The position numbers and the translations under genes were made by a program. Of a DNA stretch of 64,000 nt, positions 18,454-26,474 are shown piece by piece. Source of the DNA: Streptomyces broussonetiae (GTDB lineage: Bacteria; Actinomycetota; Actinomycetes; Streptomycetales; Streptomycetaceae); assembly GCF_009796285.1 (NCBI RefSeq), contig NZ_CP047020.1, positions 1,240,001-1,304,000 on the forward strand, in the 5' to 3' direction. The notes beneath the pieces were generated by a model that was not told where the DNA came from, searched no databases, and was given only the letters and a program-made list of their open reading frames with translations. How positions within the stretch are numbered: the stretch's first letter is position 1; each line of letters begins with the position of its first letter.

Positions 18454-18474
18454 GCGGTGTATATGTCACACCGC
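18454..18474. promoter_or_regulatory. Inverted repeat in the promoter of the SPW gene
   Basis: Arms GCGGTGT and ACACCGC (7 bases, perfect) flank the AT-rich spacer ATATGTC, inside the least GC-rich stretch of this region and 43 bases before the SPW start codon. It is a candidate operator or leader hairpin. Confidence 0.4.
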
Positions 18475-18516
18475 ACCCAGACGCGGTCTGGCCTGCAAAG
18501 TCAAAGGAGACGAGTC

Positions 18517-18954
18517 ATGGCCAACGTCTCGCACAGGGGTGATATATCGACCCACCCCGATGTCTCCGAAATGCGGGATCGCTACGCCCGCATGCTCGGC
18601 GGTCGTGATGTGGCGCTCGTGGACGGGCCGGTCTTCCTGCTCGGCCTGTACTGCGCGGCATCTCCGTGGATCGTGCACTACACGACGAGCCAGCCCTCCC
18701 TCATGACCCACAACCTGATCATGGGGATAGCGATAGGCCTGCTGGCACTCGGCTTCACCAGGGCCCCCGAGCGGATGTACGGCCTCAGCTGGGCCATGTG
18801 CGCCTTGGGCGTCTGGATGATCATCGCTCCCTGGATCGTGGGCAGGGGCCCCGACAAGGGCGTGATCATCAACAACGTCGTCATCGGCGCACTGGCGCTC
18901 GTACTCGGACTGGTCTGCGCCGGAACGGCGTCGAAGAGCGCGCCCAGGCCGTAG
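18517..18954 (+). CDS. SPW repeat membrane protein
   Basis: The 145-aa protein has four hydrophobic helices and two copies of the Ser/Ala-Pro-Trp motif that names the family: AASPWIVHY (about residue 50) and IAPWIVG (about 110). A hydrophilic N-terminal tail of about 30 residues precedes the first helix. The ATG at 18517 was chosen because AAGGAGA lies 7 bases upstream. The function is unknown; SPW proteins are common in actinobacteria. A strong terminator follows at 19006-19031. Confidence 0.85.
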   Translation: MANVSHRGDISTHPDVSEMRDRYARMLGGRDVALVDGPVFLLGLYCAASPWIVHYTTSQPSLMTHNLIMGIAIGLLALGFTRAPERMYGLSWAMCALGVWMIIAPWIVGRGPDKGVIINNVVIGALALVLGLVCAGTASKSAPRP

Positions 18955-19005
18955 CGGGAGATGCGAGAAAGGGGGAAGCAAGGGGAAGAACAGGAGGGCG
19001 GCCGA

Positions 19006-19031
19006 GGCCGGTCCGCGCGTGCGGACCGGCC
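19006..19031. terminator. Intrinsic terminator between the SPW and SRPBCC genes
   Basis: Perfect 11-base arms GGCCGGTCCGC and GCGGACCGGCC enclose the loop GCGT, followed on the plus strand by TTTCCC. It sits between convergent genes and probably serves both. Confidence 0.85.
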
Positions 19032-19046
19032 TTTCCCGCGCCCGCT

Positions 19047-19508
19047 TCAGGGACTCGGCACCAGCCAGGGCTCCTGCGGCAGGGTCCGGCCGGTCTCCAG
19101 CAGCGACTTGAGGTTGGACAGCACGGCCGGCCAGCCGGCGCCGACCTGTGAGCGCTCGCCCTCGTCATTGAGGTCCTCGTGGACGACGGTCAGCCGGACG
19201 ATGTCCTCGTAGGGCTGGATCTCGAAGGTGACCCGGGAGTGCCGGTCCTCCCGATCCTCCTCGGCGGGCGCGGCCCAGGTGGCGACGAGGCGGGTCGGCG
19301 GCTTGCTCTCGACGACCCGGCCGACGACGTCCTCGACGCCGGAGCCGTCGGTGCGCACATGCGCCCAGCGCGAGCCGGGCCGCCAGTCGGATTCGTTGCG
19401 ATGACCCCAGTAGGCGGCCGTCAGGTCGGCGTCGGTGAGCGCCTCCCAGACCTTCTCGGGCGTGCTCGCGATGTAGGTGACGTACACAAAGCTGGGCTTG
19501 TCGGTCAC
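19047..19508 (-). CDS. SRPBCC family protein (Aha1/START-like)
   Basis: The 153-aa protein has the SRPBCC helix-grip fold typical of AHSA1-type proteins: FVYVTYIASTPEKVWEALTD at the start, then AAYWGHRNESDWRPGSRW, and the C-terminal helix GWPAVLSNLKSLLETG. These small proteins bind hydrophobic ligands in a deep pocket. They are usually coupled to an ArsR repressor gene, but none is present here, and the upstream sequence leads into a divergent secreted-protein gene. Start is GTG at 19506-19508 with GAGGA upstream. Confidence 0.87.
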   Translation of the reverse strand: MTDKPSFVYVTYIASTPEKVWEALTDADLTAAYWGHRNESDWRPGSRWAHVRTDGSGVEDVVGRVVESKPPTRLVATWAAPAEEDREDRHSRVTFEIQPYEDIVRLTVVHEDLNDEGERSQVGAGWPAVLSNLKSLLETGRTLPQEPWLVPSP

Positions 19509-19777
19509 GGCTTCCTCGGCTCGTCGCTTCAGGGCACCGAGCGCACTCAGGCGCGGGCGCTCGAACTTGTCGATGCTTGCATGTCAAGAGGGGCCCTTGG
19601 ATACCGAGGCGAGACCAATGGATTTCCTGCGATTACACCGGTTGAATCGCGGATTATGTTCCGATTTGAGCCGAACGCTACGAACAGCTGTTACATGACG
19701 CATGGGCGCCCTTGATGGACGGTCCGTAGCGTCGAAGACACACCGACGAACGCAACCGATCGAAGGACAGTTCACCC

Positions 19778-20228
19778 ATGCGCGCTCTTCACACCCTGCG
19801 CACCCACCGTCGTCGCCGCCGGTGCCGGCGCCGTCCTCGCCGCCACGGCCTCCGGCGCGCCGGCCGCCACCGCCCCCGAGTCGGCTCCCGTCGCCCACGC
19901 GTCGGCCCACTGCAAGGACAAGCGGGGTCTCGTCAAGACGGTGTGGCTCGCGGTCGCCGACGACACCTCGACCGCAAAGGTCTACAAGATCGGCCCCACC
20001 CACTACGAAGCCGACATCTACGCCCACGGCCACAAACTCGACACCCTGACCGCCAAGGGCCACACCGCCCACGGCGAGAACAACGGCCTGCATGTCACGC
20101 TGCATGTGACCTCCTGTGTCGAGGACGCCCCGCAGCCGCAGCCCGGCACGGGTGACGCCAAGCCCACCCCGCTGCCGGGCGGCGACCACGGCAAGAACGG
20201 CACGGCGCAGGCCGCGCAGGCCGAGTAA
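19778..20228 (+). pseudogene. Small secreted protein with a frameshift in its signal peptide
   Basis: The natural start is the ATG at 19778 (GAAGGA about 11 bases upstream), which begins MRALHTLRT as expected for a signal peptide. From about 19806 the good coding frame is the next one (+1). It encodes TVVAAGAGAVLAATASGAPA, a perfect hydrophobic core and cleavage region, then a mature part with two Cys (SAHCKDK, VTSCVED) and a C-terminal Pro/Gly/Lys/Ala-rich tail ending at 20228. No start codon exists in that frame before GTG 19941. A gain or loss of one or two bases near 19800 explains this; it may be real or a sequencing error. The family is unknown. Confidence 0.6.
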
Positions 20229-20238
20229 CCGACTCCGC

Positions 20239-20757
20239 TCAGCCGGTCACGGCGAACGAGATCCACACGTCCGGGGGCAGCTCCGGCCGGTCCGGTACCG
20301 GCCGCAGCTCGCGCGTCCAGGCGTCCTGGGCCAGGTCACGGGCGATGTGCGGCCAGAACCGCACGGCCGCCGGATTGTCGCCCTGGTAGGCGATCTCCCA
20401 GTTCCCGGGGTGCCGGCGCAGCACGTCCCGTACGGCCCGCGTCCCGATGCCGAGGCGGCGCGCCCCGCGCACCACGAAGAAGCTGTTCAGCACGCGCACC
20501 GGTGCGTCCAGCGCGCGCACGAACGCGAAGCCGGCCGGCCGCTCGTCACGCACGAACAGGTACGGCGCCCAGTCCGGCCGGGTGAAGGCGTACTCGACCC
20601 GCTCGTTGCGGAAGGTGCCGTCCGGGCCGGGCAGGGCGCCGCGGAACTCGGACAGGTCATGGTGGAACATCAGCCACAGCCGCTCGACGGTGGGCCGGTC
20701 GTCACTGGTCGCGGGGCGGACGGTCAGGTCCCGGTCCGCCGGGAATATGTCGGTCAT
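20239..20757 (-). CDS. GNAT family N-acetyltransferase
   Basis: The 172-aa protein has the GNAT fold: start LTVRPATSDDRPTVERLW, and the acetyl-CoA loop RRLGIGTRAVRDVLRRHPG (motif A, about residues 96-115), followed by the NPAAVRFW strand-helix of motif B. The ATG comes immediately after a terminator hairpin and its T run. The only ribosome-binding sequence, GGGGAGG, lies inside the 3' arm of that hairpin. Expression may therefore depend on the hairpin being open. The substrate is unknown. Confidence 0.87.
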   Translation of the reverse strand: MTDIFPADRDLTVRPATSDDRPTVERLWLMFHHDLSEFRGALPGPDGTFRNERVEYAFTRPDWAPYLFVRDERPAGFAFVRALDAPVRVLNSFFVVRGARRLGIGTRAVRDVLRRHPGNWEIAYQGDNPAAVRFWPHIARDLAQDAWTRELRPVPDRPELPPDVWISFAVTG

Positions 20758-20764
20758 AAAAAGC

Positions 20765-20803
20765 AGCCTCCCCGGCGGACTTGAGGTCCGGTCCGGGGAG
20801 GCT
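20765..20803 (-). terminator. Terminator of the APC permease gene, overlapping the next gene's ribosome-binding site
   Basis: On the minus strand, 11-base arms AGCCTCCCCGG and CCGGGGAGGCT (with a CGGAC/GTCCG inner stem) are followed by GCTTTTT. This is a textbook intrinsic terminator 20 bases past the permease stop. The acetyltransferase ATG directly follows the T run, and GGGGAGG in the 3' arm is its only plausible ribosome-binding site. Confidence 0.85.
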
Positions 20804-20822
20804 CGCGAAGACTGCCGTAACT

Positions 20823-22256
20823 CTAGCTCACCTCAAGGACCTTGGGCTCCTCGGCGATCTCCTTCGCGCCGAACGGCCACACCCTCTCCAGTCGGGCCCA
20901 GACCAGGAAGGCCACACAGCCGAGGGCCAGCCAGGCCAGGGACCACTCGATGGGGTGGCGTCCCGGGGAGTTCTTGTCGGCGTATCCGTAGATCACGCAC
21001 CAGCCGACGAACGCGACGATGCTCGGCAGCGGATACAGCCACATCCGGTACGGCCGGAGCAGGTCCGGCCGGCGTCTGCGCACCACGGTCAGTGCCACGA
21101 TCTGGGCGAGCGCCTGGACGATCACCATGACCGTGGTGAGCAACTGGATCAGAGTCGCAAGGTCGGTGTGCCGGCCGATCAGGAAGCCGGCCGCGGTGAT
21201 CACGCCCATCGTGGCAAGGCCCAGCATCGGGAAGCGGTGCTTGGGGTGCAGCTTCTCGTAGGGGCGGAAGAAGACACGGTCGCGGGCGGCGTCGTAGGGG
21301 ACGCGGGAGCCGCCGAGCAGGCCCGTGAAGACGGAGGCGAACGCCGTGACGAGGATCAGCACGGTCACCACGTCGGCGGCGCCCTTGCCCCAGGTCTCCT
21401 CCAGCACCGCCGAGGCCACCGAGGTGGAGGCGATGTCGTGCGGGTCGGTCATCCGCTTCCAGTCGATCACTCCGAGGGTGCCGATCTGGAGCAGCAGGTA
21501 GATCACCATGATGCCGAGGATGGAGTAGAGGATCGAGCGCGGGAGGTTCCGGCCGGGGTCCTTGATCTCGGCCCCCATGTAGGCCGTGGTGTTGTAGCCG
21601 AGGTAGTCGTAGATGCCGATGGTCAGGCCCGCGGCGAAGCCGAGCCAGAAGTGGTTGCTCGTCAGGTCGAAGGCGCCCGACGGGTAGGTGAAGGCCCGAC
21701 GGGGGCTGAAGTCGCCGGCCGAGGCGACGATCACCAGGAGCACCGAGGCGATCATCACGGTCCACATCACGGTGGTGATGCGGGCGATGTGCTCGATGCC
21801 ACGCCAGAGCAGGATCACGACCAGGGCGATGATGCCGAGCCCGATCAGGTCGCCCGCCGTCTGCCCGAGACCGGGGGCGAGATAGCCCAGGTACTGCACG
21901 AAGCCGACCACACCCGTGGACATGATCAGCGGGATGAAGAGCATCGCCGTCCACACGAACAGGAACGGCATCAGGCGGCCGGTGCGGTACTGGAAGGCCT
22001 GGCGCAGATAGAGGTAACTGCCGCCGGAGCCGGGCATCGAGGCACCCAGTTCCGCCCAGACCAGTCCGTCGCACAGCGCGAGGACCGCGCCCGCGACGAA
22101 GCCGATGATCGCCTGCGGGCCGCCGAACGCGGCGACCATCAGCGGGATCGTCACGAACGGCCCGATGCCGCACATCTGACTCATGTTGATGGCCGTGGCC
22201 TGGAACAGACCGACACGGCGGACGAAGCCACCCGTGGGCGGCGGGCTACCGGACAT
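20823..22256 (-). CDS. APC family permease
   Basis: The 477-aa membrane protein has about 12 hydrophobic helices and the amino acid-polyamine-organocation signature near its N terminus (INMSQMCGIGPFVTIPLMVAA), as well as GIYDYLGYNTTAYMGAEIKDP in the middle. It probably imports an amino acid or related amine by symport. Start is the ATG at 22254-22256 with AGGAG upstream. It is divergent from the ROK regulator, with an inverted repeat of CsnR-box-like sequence between them. Uptake of an amino sugar or its breakdown product would fit that context but is inference. Confidence 0.88.
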   Translation of the reverse strand: MSGSPPPTGGFVRRVGLFQATAINMSQMCGIGPFVTIPLMVAAFGGPQAIIGFVAGAVLALCDGLVWAELGASMPGSGGSYLYLRQAFQYRTGRLMPFLFVWTAMLFIPLIMSTGVVGFVQYLGYLAPGLGQTAGDLIGLGIIALVVILLWRGIEHIARITTVMWTVMIASVLLVIVASAGDFSPRRAFTYPSGAFDLTSNHFWLGFAAGLTIGIYDYLGYNTTAYMGAEIKDPGRNLPRSILYSILGIMVIYLLLQIGTLGVIDWKRMTDPHDIASTSVASAVLEETWGKGAADVVTVLILVTAFASVFTGLLGGSRVPYDAARDRVFFRPYEKLHPKHRFPMLGLATMGVITAAGFLIGRHTDLATLIQLLTTVMVIVQALAQIVALTVVRRRRPDLLRPYRMWLYPLPSIVAFVGWCVIYGYADKNSPGRHPIEWSLAWLALGCVAFLVWARLERVWPFGAKEIAEEPKVLEVS

Positions 22257-22335
22257 GGGGACTCCTGACGCGACGGGCGCGCGGCCCGTCCGCCTGCGCA
22301 GCGACTCGCCCGGGCCGGGCTGACTGGGCGATAAA

Positions 22336-22353
22336 GTTAAGGAGCCTTACTAG
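22336..22353. promoter_or_regulatory. Candidate ROK-regulator operator between the permease and ROK genes
   Basis: The sequence contains a perfect TAAGG-AG-CCTTA dyad within GTTAAGGAGCCTTACTAG. Read on the minus strand it matches 13 of 18 positions of the palindrome in front of the glucosaminidase gene (23658-23675). It lies about 40 bases upstream of the ROK start and 80 bases from the permease start, suiting control of both. Confidence 0.5.
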
Positions 22354-22393
22354 CCGCGTCAAGTAGGCGTCAGGAATGCGTGAGAATGGTGCG

Positions 22394-23590
22394 ATGGCCG
22401 CGAGCGACGTCGTAGAGCAGCAGGAACATCCCTGGAGCCGCCGGCGCCTGCGCAGTACCAACGAGCGGCTGCTGCTGGACCGGCTGCGCGCCCAGGGCGC
22501 CGCATCGCGCGCCCAACTGGCCCGCGTGACCGGACTGTCGAAGCCCACGGTCTCCAGCGCGCTGGCCTCGCTGGCGGCGGCCGGACTGGTGCACGAGGTC
22601 GGTACCCACGCCCCGGAACGCGGGCGTACTGCCGTGCTCTACGCGCCCGACCCGGCGGCCGGACACGCGCTCGGCGTGGACATCGGCCGGGGCTGGCTGC
22701 GTGTGGCGGTGGCCGACCTGGACGGCTCGGTCGTCGCCCGGGCCGACGTACGCAACCGGGCCCGCACCTCCGCCGCACTGGCCGACCTGGTCGTGGGCAC
22801 CGCCCGGCAGGTGATCGCCAACTCGGGCGTGGACCCGGCCGACGTGGTGCACGGGGTGGTCGGCACGCCCGGCGTCTACGACGAGAAGCAGCGGCGGGTG
22901 CGGTACGCGATGCATCTGCCGGGCTGGGGGCGCACGGGGCTCGTCGACCGGATGCGCGAGGAGCTGGGCGTACCCCTGGAGGTCCACAACGACGCCAATC
23001 TCGCCGCACTGGGCGAGTACACGTTCGGTGTCGGCACCGGCAGCCGGCTGTTCGCGTACATCCTGATCGGCACCGGCCTCGGCATGGGCGTGGTCAGCGA
23101 GGGGCGGCTGTTCACGGGCGCGCACGGGCTGGCCGGCGAGATCGGCTTCCTGCCCTGGCCCGGGCGGCAGAAGCCGGAACGGCTGGAGGACGCGGTGTCC
23201 GGGGTGGCCGTGGTGGAGGCGGCACGGCAGTTCGGGATGAGCGGGCAGCTCACGGCGAAGGCGGTCTTCGACGCGGCCCGGCAGGGCAATCCGGCGGCCG
23301 TGCGGGCGGTGGAGCTGGAGGGCGAGCGGATCGCGCACACCGTGGCGGCGGCGGCAGCCGTGCTCGATCCCGATCTCGTGGTGCTGGGCGGCGGTGTCGG
23401 CCACAGCGTCGACCTGCTGCTGCGGCCGGTCCAGGAGCAGGTGCGCGCCCTCACCCCGCTGCGCCCGCGCATAGCCCCGAGCCGCCTCGGCGAGGACGCG
23501 GTGCTGCTGGGCGCGGTGGCGACGGCGCTGGACACCGCCCGGGATCTGGTCTTCGCGCGTCGGGCGGGCCGCGCGATGGGCAGGGCCTGA
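22394..23590 (+). CDS. ROK family transcriptional regulator
   Basis: The protein of about 398 aa has an N-terminal winged helix (residues about 15-75: NERLLLDRLRAQGAASRAQL, then GLSKPTVSSALASLAAAGLV) and a ROK sugar-kinase-like domain. The ATP-loop-like HALGVDIGRGW, the IGTGLGMGVV turn and the GEIGFLPW stretch are present. The family zinc motif CxCGxxGCxE is replaced by PGRQKPERLE, so this member does not bind zinc there. Start at 22394 fits the domain; 22376 is possible. Sequence context suggests a CsnR-like role: repression of the downstream glucosaminidase and the divergent permease, released by an amino-sugar ligand. Confidence 0.88.
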   Translation: MAASDVVEQQEHPWSRRRLRSTNERLLLDRLRAQGAASRAQLARVTGLSKPTVSSALASLAAAGLVHEVGTHAPERGRTAVLYAPDPAAGHALGVDIGRGWLRVAVADLDGSVVARADVRNRARTSAALADLVVGTARQVIANSGVDPADVVHGVVGTPGVYDEKQRRVRYAMHLPGWGRTGLVDRMREELGVPLEVHNDANLAALGEYTFGVGTGSRLFAYILIGTGLGMGVVSEGRLFTGAHGLAGEIGFLPWPGRQKPERLEDAVSGVAVVEAARQFGMSGQLTAKAVFDAARQGNPAAVRAVELEGERIAHTVAAAAAVLDPDLVVLGGGVGHSVDLLLRPVQEQVRALTPLRPRIAPSRLGEDAVLLGAVATALDTARDLVFARRAGRAMGRA

Positions 23591-23601
23591 TCCGCCTAAG
23601 T

Positions 23602-23641
23602 GCGCCCCCGGCCACGGTCATTGACATGACCGGTGGGGCGC
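23602..23641. terminator. Terminator after the ROK gene
   Basis: An inner perfect stem CGGTCAT-TGAC-ATGACCG is extended by outer arms GCGCCCC and GGGGCGC. It begins 12 bases past the ROK stop and separates it from the glucosaminidase promoter. Confidence 0.75.
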
Positions 23642-23657
23642 CCTACCGTGAGCTCGA

Positions 23658-23680
23658 TTAGTAAAGTTTCCTAACTTTAC
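23658..23680. promoter_or_regulatory. csnR box: CsnR-box-like double palindrome before the glucosaminidase gene
   Basis: Two palindromes overlap here. TTAGTAAAGTTTCCTAA (23658-23674) is symmetric around the central G except for one pair. GTAAAGTTTCCTAACTTTAC (23661-23680) has perfect 8-base arms around TCCT. The site lies 17-39 bases upstream of the GTG start. From memory, Streptomyces ROK regulators of the CsnR type bind a TTAGGAAA/TTTCCTAA palindrome in chitosanase promoters; this site differs by one base. Confidence 0.6.
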
Positions 23681-23696
23681 GAGGCTGGAGACCGCC

Positions 23697-26414
23697 GTGT
23701 TCCCTCGCTCCGCCCCCACGGCGCGCCGGTACGCCGTCACCGCCCTGGTCCTCGGTCTGCTCGGCTCCCTGGTCGGCGGCGCCTGGGCCGACCCTCCGCA
23801 TCGGATGCCGTCGGCGCGGGTCACGCGCGTCCCCTCCGCCGCGGGCACCGGCACCCCGCTCACCGGATTCGCCCTCCAGTCCTCGGCGAGGGTGACCGAC
23901 TCCGCCGCCGCCGTCTCCTCCCCGGGCTATCCCGCGAAGGGCTGGTACCCGGCGGGCCCCCGCTCCACGGTGCTGGCCGCGCTGCTCGCCGACGGCGTCT
24001 ACGCCGACCCGTTCTTCTCGGTCAACCAGCAGAAAATCCCGGCAGCCGACTTCCAGGTCCCCTGGTGGTACCGCTCCGACTTCACCCTGCAGGACACCGC
24101 CCGGCGCACCTATCTCGATGTCGGCGGAGTCGTCTCGGCGGCCGACGTCTACGTCAACGGCCGGCAGGCGGCGACGGCCCAGGAGGTCACCGGCGCCTAC
24201 ACCCGCCACGAGCTGGACGTCACCTCACTGGTGAGGTCCGGCACCAACACGGTGGCCTTCCGGATCCAGCCCAACGACCCCGCCAAGGACCTGACCATGG
24301 GCTGGATCGACTGGCTCCAGCCGCCGCCCGACCGGAACATGGGGATCGTCCGTGACGTCCTGGTCCGCCGGGGCGGCCCGGTCGCCCTGCGCGACGCGCA
24401 CGTGCTCACCAGCCTGGCCGTGCCGTCGCTCGCCACCGCCGACCTGACGGTGAAGGCACAGGCCCGCAACGACACCGGCGCCCCGGTCACGGCCGAGATC
24501 ACCGGCACCGTCGGCACGACGGCCTTCACCCGGCAGGTCGCACTCGCCGCGCACGAGACGAGGACCGTCACCTTCTCCCCCGCCGACACCCCCGGTCTGC
24601 ACCTGACCGCCCCGAAGGTGTGGTGGCCGGCCGGAATGGGCGGGCAGCCGCTGTACGACCTCGACCTGACCGCGTCCGTCGCCGGTACGACGTCGGACAC
24701 CGCGCACGAGAACTTCGGCGTCCGCGACGTCCGGGCGCCGCTGAACGCCGACGGCGCCCGCCAGTACCGGATCAACGGCCGGCCACTGCTGATCAAGGGC
24801 GGCGGCTGGTCGCCCGACGAGTTCCTGCGCTGGGACAGCCGTTACGTCGAGGACCGGCTCAAGTACGCCGTCGACCTCGGCCTGAACACGATCCGCCTGG
24901 AAGGGCACCTGGAGCCGGACGAGTTCTTCGACCTGGCCGACCGCCACGGCATTCTGACCCTGCCGGGCTGGGAGTGCTGCGACAAGTGGGAGGGCAACGT
25001 CAACGGTGCCGACGAGCCCGGGGACCCGTGGAGCGACGCCGACTATCCGGTGGCGAGGGCGTCCATGGCCGCCGAGGCCGCCCGGCTGCGTGACCACCCC
25101 AGCGTGATCTCCTTCCTGATCGGCAGCGACTTCGCACCCGATGCGAAGATCGAGAAGACCTACCTGGACGCCCTGAAGGCCGCCGACTGGACGGCCCCGG
25201 TTGTCTCGGCCGCCTCGGACAACTCCTCGCCCCAGCTCGGCAGTTCGGGCATGAAGATGACCGGTCCGTACGACTGGGTGCCGCCCGCCTACTGGTACGC
25301 CAAGCGCGAGGGCGGGGCCACCGGCTTCAACTCCGAGACCAGCGCGGGCCCGAGCATCCCCACCCTCGACACCCTGCGCCGCATGCTGACCCCGGCCGAA
25401 CTCGACACGCTCTGGAAGGATCCGGCCGCCAGGCAGTACCACCGTTCGCCGTCCCCCGTCTTCGGCACGCTCAAGATCTACGACGCCGCCCTCACCGGCC
25501 GCTACGGTGCCCCCACCGGCCTCGCCGACTACGTCCGCAAGGCCCAGCTGGCCCAGTACGAGAACGTCCGCGCCCAGTTCGAGGCCTACGGGCGCAACGC
25601 CACGGATGCCACGGGTCCCTCGACCGGGGTGATCCACTGGATGTTCAACAGCGGCTGGACGTCACTGCACTGGCAGCTGACGGACCGCTACCTGGACCAG
25701 GGCGGTGCCCACTTCGGCGCGAAGAAGGCGAACGAGCCGCTGCACATCCAGTACGGCTACGACGACCGCTCGGTCGCCGTCGTGAACAACCGGCACGACA
25801 CGGCTTCCGGACTCACCGCACGGGCCACGCTGTTCAACTCCGACGGCACACAGAAGTACGACAGGACGGTGCGCGGGGTGTCGGTGAACGGCGACGGCGC
25901 GCACACGACGGCGCTCAGCCTGCCGGCCTCGGTGAGCGGGCTGTCCGCGACCCATCTTCTCCGCCTGGACCTGACGGACGCGGCAGGCAGGGAGGTGAGC
26001 CGGAACGTGTACTGGCTCTCCACCCGCCCCGACACCCTCGACTGGTCCGGCACCACCTGGTACTACACGCCGACGACGAGCTACGCCGATCTCACGGGCC
26101 TTTGCTCGATGGCGTCGGTGCCGGTGTCGGCGACGGCGGCCACGAAGTCGTCGCACGGCACGTCGACCACCACCGTCACCCTGCGCAGCACCGGGAGCGG
26201 GAAGACCCCGGCCCTCATGACGGACGTCCATCTCGTGGACGCGCACGGCAGGCCGGTGCTGCCGGTGCGCTGGTCGGACGGCGAGGTGAGCCTGTGGCCC
26301 GGCGAGTCGGTGACGCTGACGGCCACCTACCGGACGGCCGACCTGGGCGGTTCGACGCCGAGCGTGCGGGTCTCCGGCTGGAACAGCCCGGAGCGGACCG
26401 TTCCTGCGGCCTGA
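23697..26414 (+). CDS. csxA: Secreted exo-beta-D-glucosaminidase, glycoside hydrolase family 2
   Basis: The 905-aa protein has a Sec-type signal peptide (hydrophobic residues about 12-30, cleavage near GGAWA-D). Then come a GH2 sugar-binding domain (RTYLDVGGVVSAADVYVNG), immunoglobulin-like domains, a TIM-barrel catalytic domain and C-terminal beta domains. It shows the CsxA subclass features: acid/base Asp478 in FLIGSDFAP and nucleophile Glu547 in GFNSETSAG. CsxA enzymes release GlcN from the non-reducing end of chitosan chains. The start is GTG at 23697 with GGAG 6 bases upstream. A CsnR-like operator precedes it and a strong terminator follows. Confidence 0.92.
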   Translation: MFPRSAPTARRYAVTALVLGLLGSLVGGAWADPPHRMPSARVTRVPSAAGTGTPLTGFALQSSARVTDSAAAVSSPGYPAKGWYPAGPRSTVLAALLADGVYADPFFSVNQQKIPAADFQVPWWYRSDFTLQDTARRTYLDVGGVVSAADVYVNGRQAATAQEVTGAYTRHELDVTSLVRSGTNTVAFRIQPNDPAKDLTMGWIDWLQPPPDRNMGIVRDVLVRRGGPVALRDAHVLTSLAVPSLATADLTVKAQARNDTGAPVTAEITGTVGTTAFTRQVALAAHETRTVTFSPADTPGLHLTAPKVWWPAGMGGQPLYDLDLTASVAGTTSDTAHENFGVRDVRAPLNADGARQYRINGRPLLIKGGGWSPDEFLRWDSRYVEDRLKYAVDLGLNTIRLEGHLEPDEFFDLADRHGILTLPGWECCDKWEGNVNGADEPGDPWSDADYPVARASMAAEAARLRDHPSVISFLIGSDFAPDAKIEKTYLDALKAADWTAPVVSAASDNSSPQLGSSGMKMTGPYDWVPPAYWYAKREGGATGFNSETSAGPSIPTLDTLRRMLTPAELDTLWKDPAARQYHRSPSPVFGTLKIYDAALTGRYGAPTGLADYVRKAQLAQYENVRAQFEAYGRNATDATGPSTGVIHWMFNSGWTSLHWQLTDRYLDQGGAHFGAKKANEPLHIQYGYDDRSVAVVNNRHDTASGLTARATLFNSDGTQKYDRTVRGVSVNGDGAHTTALSLPASVSGLSATHLLRLDLTDAAGREVSRNVYWLSTRPDTLDWSGTTWYYTPTTSYADLTGLCSMASVPVSATAATKSSHGTSTTTVTLRSTGSGKTPALMTDVHLVDAHGRPVLPVRWSDGEVSLWPGESVTLTATYRTADLGGSTPSVRVSGWNSPERTVPAA

Positions 26415-26425
26415 CGGCGGACGTG

Positions 26426-26466
26426 ACGGTGCGGGGGCGGGCCCGGACGGCCCGCCCCCGCACCGT
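26426..26466. terminator. Bidirectional terminator between convergent secreted-protein genes
   Basis: A perfect 18-base stem (26426-26443 with 26449-26466) encloses a 5-base loop. It starts 11 bases past the glucosaminidase stop and ends 8 bases before the stop of the convergent gene, so it serves both. Confidence 0.9.
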
Positions 26467-26474
26467 CGTTCGGG

